This document shows positions 48,012 to 59,207 of a DNA stretch of 64,000 nucleotides, one piece after another (position 1 is the stretch's first letter; every line of letters starts with the position of its first letter). The stretch spans positions 1-64,000 of the forward strand of contig CAUYVT010000050.1 in NCBI GenBank assembly GCA_963576565.1, read 5' to 3'. The notes under the pieces were generated by a model, which made no database searches, was not told where the DNA came from, and worked only from the letters and a program-made list of their open reading frames with translations. The stretch comes from Aspidapion aeneum. Lineage: Eukaryota > Arthropoda > Insecta > Coleoptera > Brentidae. The position numbers and the translations under genes were made by a program.

Positions 48012-51000
48012 ATACAGACATACAGACATACAGACATACAGACAAACAGACATATAGACATACAGACATACAGACATACAGACATACAGACATACAGACA
48101 TACAGACATACAGACATACAGACATACAGACATACAGACATACAGACATACAGACATACAGACGTACAGACATACAGACATACAGGCAGACATACAGACA
48201 TACAGACACACAGACATACAGACAGACATACAGACAGACATACAGACATACAGACATACAGACATACAGACATACAGACATACAGACATACAGACATACA
48301 GACATACAGACATACAGACATACAGACATACAGACATACAGACATACAGACATACAGACATACAGACATACAGACATACAGACATACAGACATACAGACA
48401 TACAGACATACAGACATACAGACATACAGACATACAGACATACAGACATACAGACATACAGACATACAGACATACAGACATACAGACATACAGACATACA
48501 GACATACAGACATACAGACATACAGACATACAGACATACAGACATACAGACATACAGACACACAGACACACAGACATACAGACATACAGACATACAGACA
48601 TACAGACACACAGACATACAGATATACAGACATACAGACATACAGACATACAGACATACAGACATACAGACATACAGACATACAGACATACAGACATACA
48701 GACATACAGACATACAGACATACAGACATACAGACATACAGACATACAGACATACAGACATACAGACATACAGACATACAGACATACAGACATACAGACA
48801 TACAGACATACAGACATACAGACATACAGACATACAGACATACAGACATACAGACATACAGACATACAGACATACAGACATACAGACATACAGACATACA
48901 GACATACAGACATACAGACATACAGACATACAGACATACAGACATACAGACATACAGACATACAGACATACAGACATACAGACATACAGACATACAGACA
49001 TACAGACACACAGACACACAGACATACAGACATACAGACATACAGACATACAGACATACAGACATACAGTTATACAGACATACAGACATACAGACATACA
49101 GACATACAGACATACAGACATACAGACATACAGACATACAGACATACAGACATACAGACATACAGACATACAGACATACAGACATACAGACATACAGACA
49201 TACAGACATACAGACATACAGACATACAGACATACAGACATACAGACATACAGACATACAGACATACAGACATACAGACATACAGACATACAGACATACA
49301 GACATACAGACATACAGACATACAGACATACAGACATACAGACATACAGACATACAGACATACAGACATACAGACATACAGACATACAGACATACAGACA
49401 TACAGACATACAGACATACAGACATACAGACATACAGACATACAGACATACAGACATACAGGCATACAGACATACAGACATACAGACATACAGACATACA
49501 GACATACAGACATACAGACATACAGACATACAGACATACAGACATACAGACATACAGACATACAGACATACAGACATACAGACATACAGACATACAGACA
49601 TACAGACATACAGACATACAGACATACAGACATACAGACATACAGACATACAGACATACAGACATACAGACATACAGACATACAGACATACAGACATACA
49701 GACATACAGACATACAGACATACAGACATACAGACATACAGACATACAGACATACAGACATACAGACATACAGACATACAGACATACAGACATACAGACA
49801 TACAGACATACAGACATACAGACATACAGACATACAGACATACAGACATACAGACATACAGACATACAGACATACAGACATACAGACATACAGACATACA
49901 GACATACAGACATACAGACATACAGACATACAGACATACAGACATACAGACATACAGACATACAGACATACAGACATACAGACATACAGACATACAGACA
50001 TACAGACATACAGACATACAGACATACAGACATACAGACATACAGACATACAGACATACAGACATACAGACATACAGACATACAGACATACAGACATACA
50101 GACATACAGACATACAGACATACAGACATACAGACATACAGACATACAGACATACAGACATACAGACATACAGACATACAGACATACAGACATACAGACA
50201 TACAGACATACAGACATACAGACATACAGACATACAGACATACAGACATACAGACATACAGACATACAGACATACAGACATACAGACATACAGACATACA
50301 GACATACAGACATACAGACATACAGACATACAGACATACAGACATACAGACATACAGACATACAGACATACAGACATACAGACATACAGACATACAGACA
50401 TACAGACATACAGACATACAGACATACAGACATACAGACATACAGACATACAGACATACAGACATACAGACATACAGACATACAGACATACAGACATACA
50501 GACATACAGACATACAGACATACAGACATACAGACATACAGACATACAGACATACAGACATACAGACATACAGACATACAGACATACAGACATACAGACA
50601 TACAGACATACAGACATACAGACATACAGACATACAGACATACAGACATACAGACATACAGACATACAGACATACAGACATACAGACATACAGACATACA
50701 GACATACAGACATACAGACATACAGACATACAGACATACAGACATACAGACATACAGACATACAGACATACAGACATACAGACATACAGACATACAGACA
50801 TACAGACATACAGACATACAGACATACAGACATACAGACATACAGACATACAGACATACAGACATACAGACATACAGACATACAGACATACAGACATACA
50901 GACATACAGACATACAGACATACAGACATACAGACATACAGACATACAGACATACAGACATACAGACATACAGACATACAGACATACAGACATACAGACA

Positions 51001-52068
51001 TACAGACATACAGACATACAGACATACAGACATACAGACATACAGACATACAGACATACAGACATACAGACATACAGACATACAGACATACAGACATACA
51101 GACATACAGACATACAGACATACAGACATACAGACATACAGACATACAGACATACAGACATACAGACATACAGACATACAGACATACAGACATACAGACA
51201 TACAGACATACAGACATACAGACATACAGACATACAGACATACAGACATACAGACATACAGACATACAGACATACAGACATACAGACATACAGACACACA
51301 GACACACAGACATACAGACATACAGACATACAGACATACAGACATACAGACATACAGACATACAGACATACAGACATACAGACATACAGACATACAGACA
51401 TACAGACATACAGACATACAGACATACAGACATACAGACATACAGACATACAGACATACAGACATACAGACATACAGACATACAGACATACAGACATACA
51501 GACATACAGACATACAGACATACAGACATACAGACATACAGACATACAGACATACAGACATACAGACATACAGACATACAGACATACAGACATACAGACA
51601 TACAGACATACAGACATACAGACATACAGACATACAGACATACAGACATACAGACATACAGACATACAGACATACAGACATACAGACATACAGACATACA
51701 GACATACAGACATACAGACATACAGACATACAGACATACAGACATACAGACATACAGACATACAGACATACAGACATACAGACATACAGACATACAGACA
51801 TACAGACATACAGACATACAGACATACAGACATACAGACATACAGACATACAGACATACAGACATACAGACATACAGACATACAGACATACAGACATACA
51901 GACATACAGACATACAGACATACAGACATACAGACATACAGACATACAGACATACAGACATACAGACATACAGACATACAGACATACAGACATACAGACA
52001 TACAGACATACAGACATACAGACATACAGACATACAGACATACAGACATACAGACAGACATACAGACA
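48012..52068 (+). repeat. 8-bp satellite array (CAGACATA)n
   Basis: About 4 kb of alternating CAGA and CATA tetramers, much more regular than the 12-bp array. Variants include doubled CAGACACA units near 48560, 49007 and 51291, GATATACAG near 48622 and TTATACAG near 49069. The last units revert to CAGACAGACATA just before the flank at 52069. Confidence 0.96.
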
Positions 52069-52175
52069 AAGATATATGAAAATTTTGAAATCGGAGCAAC
52101 TTTCTTTTTAGAGAAGAAATTAGGATCACCATAGCTTACACTACTATAGTATAGTAGTAGTGTGAGCTAAAATGT
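52069..52175 (+). repeat. Right flank module of the array-bearing element, with palindrome
   Basis: Begins AAAGATATATG, then AATCGGAGCAACTT and TTAGGATCACCATA, ending in a palindrome at 52132-52169 (arms TAGCTTACACTACTATA and TATAGTAGTAGTGTGAGCTA). The same module occurs inverted at 63252-63358 next to a TGTC array. Compared with that copy, about 35 bp between array and AAAGATATAT are missing here and about 11 bp are inserted in the palindrome. A stem-loop near an element's 3' end is typical of Helitron/Helentron-type elements, but the class is inference. Confidence 0.7.
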
Positions 52176-52326
52176 CAGAGCAGTATCACAGATATTAATA
52201 AAAAAGGAGATTTTCTGAAAGTCTTTAAACACCTTGTATCTCAGAAGTTAGGATGTTTAGGACATGCATACATATGTTTATATGAAGTCTTTTTTTCTCA
52301 AAATGCAAATTACATCACACAAAAAA
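52176..52326. other. No recognised feature
   Basis: About 150 bp between the right-flank module and the foldback. I see no ORF, repeat or RNA gene in it. Confidence 0.5.
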
Positions 52327-53273
52327 TACTCTGCTAATATATGGGCACCTAAGTTCAAACTAGGTACAATAATTATAGTGTACGTGTAAGCTAATATAAC
52401 TAAAAACTGTAATATATTTTATTTAACTCCAGACTCAATTACCTTTCGTTTGATACCACACAAGCCATATTTTAATTTAAACTCTAATTTTTTACATTTA
52501 CCCCCACCCTTTTTTTTCAATAAACTAAAATGTATTTTGTTTAACTGCAGACTCAATTACCTTTCGTTTGATATCACACACGCCATATTTTCACATAAAC
52601 TCCAATTTTTAAAATCAACCCCCACCCTTTTGTTTGGCTTGCGTTCGGTGGATTTTGTTCATTTTTAAATGGGACCATCTCGACCAAAGGCCCAGCCTAG
52701 GTACCAAATTTCATTCAAAGCGACCAACATAACTCAAAAACGGCTTGCCCGATTTTAATGAAATTTGGTACCCAAGCTGGGTTTTAGGTCGAGATGGTCC
52801 CATTTAAAAATGAACAAAATCCATCAAACACAAGCCAAATATAAGGGTGGGGGTAGATTTCAAAAATTAGAGTTTATGTAAAAATATGGCGTGTGTGATA
52901 TCAAACGAAAGGTAATAGATTCTGGAGTTAAACAAAATACATTTTGGTTTATTTAAAAAAAAGAGTGGGGGTAAATTTCAAAAATTAGTGTTTAAGTGGA
53001 AATATGGCGTGTGTGATATCAAACGAAAGGTAATTGAGTCTGTAGTTAAACAAAATACATTTTAGTTTTTAAAAAAAGGGTGGGGGTAGATATGAAAAAT
53101 TAGAGTTGAAGTCAAAACATGGCTTGTGTGGTATCAAACGAAAGGTAATTAAGTCTGGAGTTCAATAAAATATACTTCAGTTTTTAGTTATATTGGCTTT
53201 CACGTAGATACACTATAACTATAGTACCCAGTGTGAGCTTAGGTGCCCATAGATTGGCAGAGTATAGTAGTAG
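52327..53273. mobile_element. Foldback (inverted-repeat) element lacking the array
   Basis: Long inverted arms meet near 52720-52740. Outer ends are TACTCTGCTAATATATGGGC at 52327 and its imperfect complement ending at 53273. Each arm contains tandem copies of an about 117-bp monomer marked by ACCTTTCGTTTGATA and a CCCCCACCC box: two in the left arm (52441, 52559) and three in the right arm (reverse complement near 52901, 53020, 53134). Inner arm parts match window bases 1-152. The centre GCGACCAACATAACTC is the complement of the point where the satellite starts at 153, so this looks like an array-free inverted duplication of the same element. No transposase is encoded. Confidence 0.8.
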
Positions 53274-53290
53274 TGTGAGCTAAAAATTGC
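53268..53290 (+). repeat. Extra copy of the subterminal motif
   Basis: AGTATAGTAGTAGTGTGAGC followed by TAAAA repeats the end of the right-flank module (52147-52172) in the same orientation, directly beyond the foldback. It suggests two related elements arranged in series. Confidence 0.65.
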
Positions 53291-53760
53291 CAGGGCCGGT
53301 TTGTTTGAGCCCATCCAACCCTGCTTTCCTCGGATTTGTAGAAAAAATTATTTTCTACAAGCGTCACGAAAACATAAACAACAGTTACAGCAGAATTTTT
53401 GAAAATTTGACTTATCTGTGCGGAAAAATAACGGATTATCCGCACGAAAAGTTGTGTGGAAAAATCGTTTGTTTTTTAATTGTATATAATTTAAGTGCGG
53501 TAAAGTAGCTTTCTGCAACCGTTAGGAACAATTTATTATATTTCTACGAGCGTCAGAAAAACACTAAAAACAAAACTATTATAAAAACGAACACATATAC
53601 ACACACACAAATCTTACCTTTACACCATGGCAACAAAGGCATTTCATTGGCAACATTTATCCGAGATGAGCCAGTGGCTCTTCTCTGACATTACTAATAG
53701 AAACTTTAAATCTATACAGGTTTTTTTTTTAATTTGACATTTTTGTACGTCTTTGTCTGT
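53291..53760. other. Intergenic, minor repeats only
   Basis: No supported gene. An imperfect direct repeat with TTTCTACAAGCGTCACGAAA near 53350 and TTTCTACGAGCGTCAGAAAA near 53540 lies about 190 bp apart. GTGCGGTAAAGTA at about 53495 followed by CTTTC and GTTAGG resembles the right arm of the palindromic element at 55070-55106. The short ORF at 53287-53508 has no domain and starts inside repeat sequence. Confidence 0.5.
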
Positions 53761-54976
53761 ATGGATAATTATATGCTTTCGTAAATCAGGCTTATATTGA
53801 GTCCTATAAGTACACTGTTCACATTAAAGCCACTCTACTTTACTTATGTCTTTATGTTTTAGCATGTATCTTCTTAAGTTATCTTTCCGTTTCGTTTTAT
53901 ATGTACAATGTTTGCATGGAAACCACTTAATTTCGTTTTCCTCCCTACCGATGTCTTCATGTATGCGCATGTGTCTTGTTAAATAATTTTTCCGTTTCGC
54001 TTTATATGTGCAATGTTTGCATGGATCATTTTCCTCTTTATGTATTAGCATGTGTCTTCTTAAATCACCTTTCTGTTTCGTTATAACATTGCAAAGTATG
54101 CAGAGAAACCACTTAATCTCGGTTTCGTCTTTATGGATGTTCATATGAGTTTTTAAGTTGCACTTATATTGAGTCCTATAAGTACATTGTTCACATCGAA
54201 GCTCCTCTACTTCACTTATGTCTTTATGTTTTAGAATGTGTCTTCTTATGTTATCTTTCCGTTTCGTTTTATATGACCAATGTTTGCATGGAAACCACTT
54301 AATTTCGTTTTCGTCCTTAAGGATATTTTCATGTCTTGTTAAATACCTTTTCCGCCACTCTACTTCACTTATGTCTTTATGTTTTAGCATGTGTCTTTTT
54401 AAGTTGTAAGAAAGATTTCCGTTTCGTTTTATATTTGCAATGTTTGCATAAAAACCAATTAATCTCGTTTTCCTCTCTACAGATGTCTTCATGTATAAGC
54501 ATGTGCCTTCTTAAATCATCTTTCCGTTTCGTTTTATATGTGCAATGTTTGCATGAAAACCACTTAATGTTGTTTTCGTTTTTATCTATTTGCATGTGTC
54601 TTGTGAAATCTTTTTTTAGTTTCGCTTTATATGTGCAATGTTTGCATGGAAACCACTTAATGTCATTTTCGTCTTTATGCATTAGCATGTGTCTGCTTAA
54701 ATCACTTTTCTGTTTCGCTTTAACATTGTAAAACATGCAGAGAAACCACTTAATCTCGTTTTCGTCTTTATGGATGTTCATATGAGTTTTTAAGTTATAC
54801 TTATATTTGGTCTTATGACTACACTTATCACATCGAAGCCACTCTACTTCACTGATGTCTTTATGTATTAGCATGTGTGCTGTTAAATTACTTTTCTGTT
54901 TAGTTTTATAATTACAATGTGCGCGCATCTCGTCTCTATGGATGTCTTCATGTTTCAGCATGTGTCTTGTCTCTAT
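53761..54976 (-). pseudogene. Decayed C2H2 zinc-finger array
   Basis: Two overlapping minus-strand frames (54961-54377 and 54492-53824) plus about 60 bp beyond a stop encode roughly 13 C2H2 fingers. Intact fingers include CDKC..HMNIH, CKHC..HMLIH, CEQC..HMNIH, CILC..HMLIH and CKHC..HMRIH. Others have lost ligands: Cys to Tyr (CMFY), Cys to Trp (CKHW), His to Asp (HMQID) and His to Tyr (RRYMLKH). A 7-base insertion near 54400-54420 shifts frame inside one finger and a half-finger deletion follows it. A TAA at 53824-53826 replaces the CGA seen in paralogous linkers, yet another intact finger follows to 53761. Linkers are of the HKDENEIKWF type, not TGEKP. The array is cut off at 54976 by the palindromic element. 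DNA-binding proteins of this class are usually nuclear, but this copy looks non-functional. An unrecognised splice structure is the alternative. Confidence 0.75.
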
Positions 54977-55110
54977 AGTTATTTACCTAAGATGGGCGGA
55001 AAGTAATACTTTACCGCACGCGACGGTAGTTGGCCGAACGACGCGGAGCGGAGTTCGGTCAAGCCGTCAAGGGTGGTAAAGACACTTTCGGCATGTGTTA
55101 GGTACATTAT
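54977..55110. mobile_element. Palindromic (hairpin) repeat element
   Basis: The left arm TTTACCTAAGATGGGCGGAA continues through AAAGTAATACTTTACCGCAC to TGGCCGAAC. It folds on the right arm GTTCGGTCAAGCCGTCAAGG through GGTAAAGACACTTTCGGC to GTTAGGTAC. The loop is 13 nt (GACGCGGAGCGGA, 55040-55052). It is a small GC-rich foldback in AT-rich DNA, probably a non-autonomous element. It interrupts the zinc-finger array. No target duplication could be defined. Confidence 0.7.
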
Positions 55111-55224
55111 TTTACCTATGAGTACCTTTTCTATAAAATAAACATGTCAAATTAGATGGAATTGAAATATAAACAAATATTGAAGCTGTTTTATTGATGC
55201 GTTGCTAAGGTTTTTAAGTGGTGC

Positions 55225-55276
55225 GCGTGCGGTAAAGTAACTTTACCGCACAGTGTGCGGTAAAGTAATTACTTAC
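55225..55276. repeat. Cluster of inverted TGCGGTAAAGTA motifs
   Basis: TGCGGTAAAGTAACTTTACC followed by GCA is a perfect short palindrome, and a further TGCGGTAAAGTAATTACTTA follows at once. The same motif occurs inside the hairpin element at about 55000 and at 53495, so these are probably fragments of one family. Confidence 0.6.
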
Positions 55277-55285
55277 TCTATGCAT

Positions 55286-55460
55286 CGACAAAATTACGCA
55301 TCGTTTAAATTATTGTCGATTATATTATTTTCGACAAAACTACCTTTCGTTTAAATTATTTTCGTCTATTTTACTTTCGATTGTTTATTTTCGACCAAAT
55401 TACGGTTCGAAAATTTTTATCGCCCATTTTTCCTTTCGACAAAACTTTTTTCGATGTTTT
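55286..55460 (+). repeat. Degenerate TCGACAAAAnTAC tandem repeat
   Basis: CGACAAAATTACG, CGACAAAACTACC, CGACCAAATTACG and CGACAAAACTTTT recur at 55286, 55332, 55392 and 55437, interleaved with TCGTTTAAATTATT. This is an eroded minisatellite with a period near 46-60 bp. Confidence 0.55.
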
Positions 55461-56132
55461 TGTAGCGACCCTAGAAAATGTTTCCTAACCTGCCCATTAA
55501 GGACATTTTTTTAAGGTCAGGGAAGTGTATAGACAGGATAACACCGACCGGGCAGATTCTAAGGAAACAATGTTTTAAAAAATATTGTCCAGAAAAAATG
55601 TCATTCAATAAAAGTGTATTTAGAAAAAATTTTCTTTAAAAAAATGTTTTTCGAAAACTGGTGCAAAAAAGTTGTTTTTCAAAAACTGATTTTTGGAAAA
55701 AATGGTTTTGAAAAAAGTGTTTTAAAAAAGTACGTTTTGAAAGGAGTTCTGCGTGTAGCATATAATGAGCCCGTAAGGGTTTTGGAATAACTCTTTTATG
55801 GAAAAAAGGGGATCTATAAAATAATTTTAATGAAATTAAATTTACTGAAGCCGTTGCAAATTTTGAAAAAATCTCTTTTTGCTTTTAAGAAGAGACGTAA
55901 ATGCACCGCATATTTAAAACGCGATTGTGATAAGTGAAATGGTTCTATAAAAAATATTGTATAAAAAAATGACTAAAAATTAGGTACTTTAGGCACGTTT
56001 CTTGAGGGATGAGAATTTTTTTTATTAATGATTTAAATGTGCGCTAAGAATTTCTCTTCTTTGCTAAAATTTTTATCAAAAAATATGAAATATTTTTCTC
56101 TTAAGAAAGAAAACAAAAAAAAAATGATAAAC
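55461..56132. other. AT-rich intergenic with low-complexity tract
   Basis: No gene is seen. From about 55570 to 55745 there is a degenerate run alternating A-rich and TGTTTT-type blocks (for example AAAAATGTTTTTCGAAAAC). The rest is non-repetitive at this scale. Confidence 0.5.
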
Positions 56133-58200
56133 AAAAACCGAAAAATTGCGACACCATAAATTAAAAACATAACAAAAGAAAATTACCTTTCTCATGCAAT
56201 TATTATTATTGAACAATCAAAAGCACCACAAAGTCCAAACAACTGAAAAAAATCACAAAGCTCGAATTTTTCAGCGACCAAACGCAACGTTTAACAAACC
56301 GCACGCGAACTTACTGACAATGGTCGGTTAATTTTTGTATAAAACACATTTGGTATTCATAAACTACTTATAAGGATCTTATTTAACTTGTTAGACAGCA
56401 TAATTATGAATATTGTCAATAAGCTGAAAAACCGCAAAACAAATTTTAGGCAATTTGTTCGAATCTTTATTAATTAAGACAAGATTTCGGAAAATTCACT
56501 TTCTTCTATCATGTTGACAAGGGCTGAGATATTCAAGATGGCAGGCCAAATGGCTGCAAAGACCTCCAAAAAAGATCCAGTTTGAGGTTTTTCAAATTTT
56601 CTTAAAAAATAAGCTACTAACGGACAAACTTATAATATACTTTATTGTAGACAATAAAATGTCATTTTTAATAACGTATAATTCAATGGAGTTAGAGTGA
56701 TTACAAATTCTACAGCGGCGTCCGTTAATTAAAGTAGCTTAAAAAAGTAAAAAAATTACTCATGTTTTCTCATGATTTATTTGATTTTTTTTTAAACCAA
56801 CAGCTGCAGAAAAATATATATTATATTTTGTTATAGCCAATAAAATTTTCTTTAAAATGATGTACAACATGGTCAGATTCATTTCATAATTAAAACTTTA
56901 GGGGCGTCCGTAAATTTTAATAAATCAGAAAATAAGCCATTTTTGTTAGAAGTTTTATCTAATTTTCTCAGAAACTAAGCTCAATATAAAAAAATATGTA
57001 CCACACTTTATTGCAGACAATGAAATTCCCTTTTTAACAATGTGAAATTTGATTGAGTTTGATTTATAACAAACTCTCTAGCGATGTCCGTAAATGGGGA
57101 TAATTTTAAAAAATCATAAAAAAACATGTTGGACAAAAACTGAAAATCATAAATAAAAAACATAACAAAAGAAAATTACCTTTCTCATGCAATTATTATT
57201 ATTGACCAATCAAAAGCACCACAAAGTCCAAACACACGAAAAAAATCACAAAGCACAAAATTTTCAGCGACGAACGCAACGTTTAAGAAACCGCACACAA
57301 ACTTATGACAATGGTCGGTTAATTTTTGTATAAAACACATTTGGTATTCATAAACTACTTATAGGGATCTTATTTAACTTGTTAGACAGCATAATTATGA
57401 TTCTTATCAATGGAGTTTTCCATGAGGTCTGGACTAGACAATAAGCTGAAAAACCGCAAAACAAATTTTAGGCAATTTGTTCGAATCCCTATTAATTAAG
57501 GCAAGATTTCGGAAAATTCACTTTCTTTCTTTTATTTCATGTTGACAGGGGCTGAGATATTCAAGATGGCGGCCCACATTGCGCTGAAGTTTTCAATTGC
57601 CGCTGTAAAGCGCATATATTTATATAACCAAAAAATTATATGGTATTAGTTTTTTTTTCCAAAAAAGATCCAGTTTGAGGTTTCTAAGGGAAAAAGTTAT
57701 TAGTTTAGTTATTTATTGTAGACAATAAAATGTATTTTTTAACAAGGTATAATTTAATGGAGTTATAGTGATTATAAGCTCTACAGCGGCGTCCGTTAAT
57801 TAAAGTAAAAAAATTACCCATGTTTTCCCCATGATTTATTTGATTTTTTTTTAAAACGAACATCTACAGGAAAATATGTTTTATATTTTGTTATGGCCAA
57901 GAAAATTTCCTTTAACATGATGTATAACATGGTCAGATTCGTTTTTTAATTAAAACTTTAGAGGCGTCCGTAAATTAAATCAATTTTAATAAATCAGAAA
58001 ATAAGTCATTTTTGTTACAAGTTTTATCTAATTTTCTCAGAAACTTAGCTTAATATGAAAAAATATATTCTATACTTTATTGTAGACAGTAAAATTCCTT
58101 TTTTCACAGTGTGAACTTTGATTGAGCTTGAGTTATAACAAACTTTCCAGCGATGCCCGTAAATAAGGAGTGATTTAAAAAAATCATAAAAAACATATTT
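56133..58200 (+). repeat. Tandem duplication of an about 1-kb unit containing 183-bp monomers
   Basis: Copy A (about 56133-57128) and copy B (about 57129-58200) align from ACATAACAAAAGAAAATTAC at 56167 and 57160 onwards, an offset of 993 bp. Copy B carries an additional about 33-bp segment near 57410-57445 (TTTTCCATGAGGTCTGGACT). In the second half of each copy an about 183-bp monomer is repeated three times, marked by GCGGCGTCCGTTAAT-like boxes at 56715, 56901 and 57081, and at 57785, 57961 and 58150. No ORF is supported. It resembles a satellite-like or transposon-derived non-coding repeat. Confidence 0.85.
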
Positions 58201-58361
58201 TTCACATGAATACATATATTTTTATAGCTACAGTGAATTTTTTAAGTTAATAAATCAGTCGAAAAATAGAATTAAACCAAAAACTATCTGCATAATTAAA
58301 CCGAAAACATTTTCGGGCTAAAATGTTTTACAACTTTCGAAGATAATTATCTTAACAAATA

Positions 58362-59207
58362 TGCCTTGCCCAGTTGATTTCTGTTTTCGGTAATGAAGCA
58401 CCACATCAGTCGACAGTTTCTCGTCAGTATGGAGAATTCAAGCATGGACGTATTAGCCTTAACGACGATCCAAGGCCAGGCGCACCAAAAATGACTGTCA
58501 CCCATCGATGCTGTGCGCATGCTCATCACGAAAGATCGACATGTGATATATTGCGAGATTGTGGCTTCATTTTGACCGCAATTTAAAAAATTTTGTATAA
58601 AGCAATAGGGGTAAGAACTCAAAAAACGTGTGCGGCATTGTCAGTGGTAATGAATATGAGCCAGAAAATAAAGGTCAGTCGTCTGTTTGGGTGTTCCAAG
58701 GTGAAAACAAGCCAAGAAAAGGCAGCCGTTCTCGAAGTGTATCGAAAAAGATGGTCGCGACATTTGTCTCATAAGCAGGTAATGTAGCAACAATTTCTGT
58801 GGAAGATCAAAGGACTATTACTGCCGATTGGTATATCACTATTTGTTTGTCGAAAGGCATGGCTAAGCTTCGAAAAACAAACCCCGAACGACGGATCATT
58901 CTCCACAAAATCAATTCAAGTTTGCGCAAACCACAAAAACACATTGAGTTTTTATCCCAACAAAATATCGAATTGTTGGACCATCCTCCATACAGTTCCG
59001 ACCTAAGTCCCAACGATTTCTATTTTTGCGAAAATCAAGAATGGACTGCGTGGTCAAAAATTTTAGTCGCGAGAGGAAGCAGTCGATGAATTCAAGAATA
59101 CAATTTTGACAGTAACACCAAACGAGTGGAATTACAGCTTTGACAACTGGTTAGAGCGCATGCAAAACTGCATTAATTTTGGTGGAGAATACTTCGACAA
59201 ACAATAA
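58362..59207 (+). pseudogene. Decayed mariner-family transposase
   Basis: Translated fragments match mariner transposase landmarks in order: an N-terminal FGNEAP...EFKHGR..L.DDPRPG region (58374-58500), then GNEYEP...QSSVWVFQ (about 58640-58695, another frame), a LHKI(N) position, LDHPPYSSDLSPNDF (58975-59022), and a C-terminal FDNWLERMQ...GEYFDKQ ending at TAA 59205-59207. There are several frameshifts and in-frame stops (for example TAA near 58770). The first catalytic Asp (GDE position) and second Asp (HDN position) appear replaced, leaving only the PND Asp, so it cannot be active. Intact mariner transposases are about 345 residues, and this spans the equivalent length. Terminal inverted repeats were not found. 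Confidence 0.85.

Noticed and set aside
153..52068. CRISPR array
   Set aside because: There are no unique spacers; repeats are contiguous 12-bp or 8-bp units and the sequence is eukaryotic.
153..52068. Telomeric repeat
   Set aside because: The unit is not TTAGG or a known variant, the array is internal with unique sequence on the right, and it is joined to transposon modules.
33116..52132. Very long minus-strand open frames across the right array
   Set aside because: Same artefact of a stop-free repeat; ends coincide with array edges, not with gene signals.
53287..53508. 73-codon plus-strand ORF
   Set aside because: Begins in the repeat-module edge, overlaps an opposite-strand ORF, and shows no domain.
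58374..59089. Three separate genes in the mariner region
   Set aside because: The three open frames are consecutive pieces of one decayed transposase separated by frameshifts and stops.
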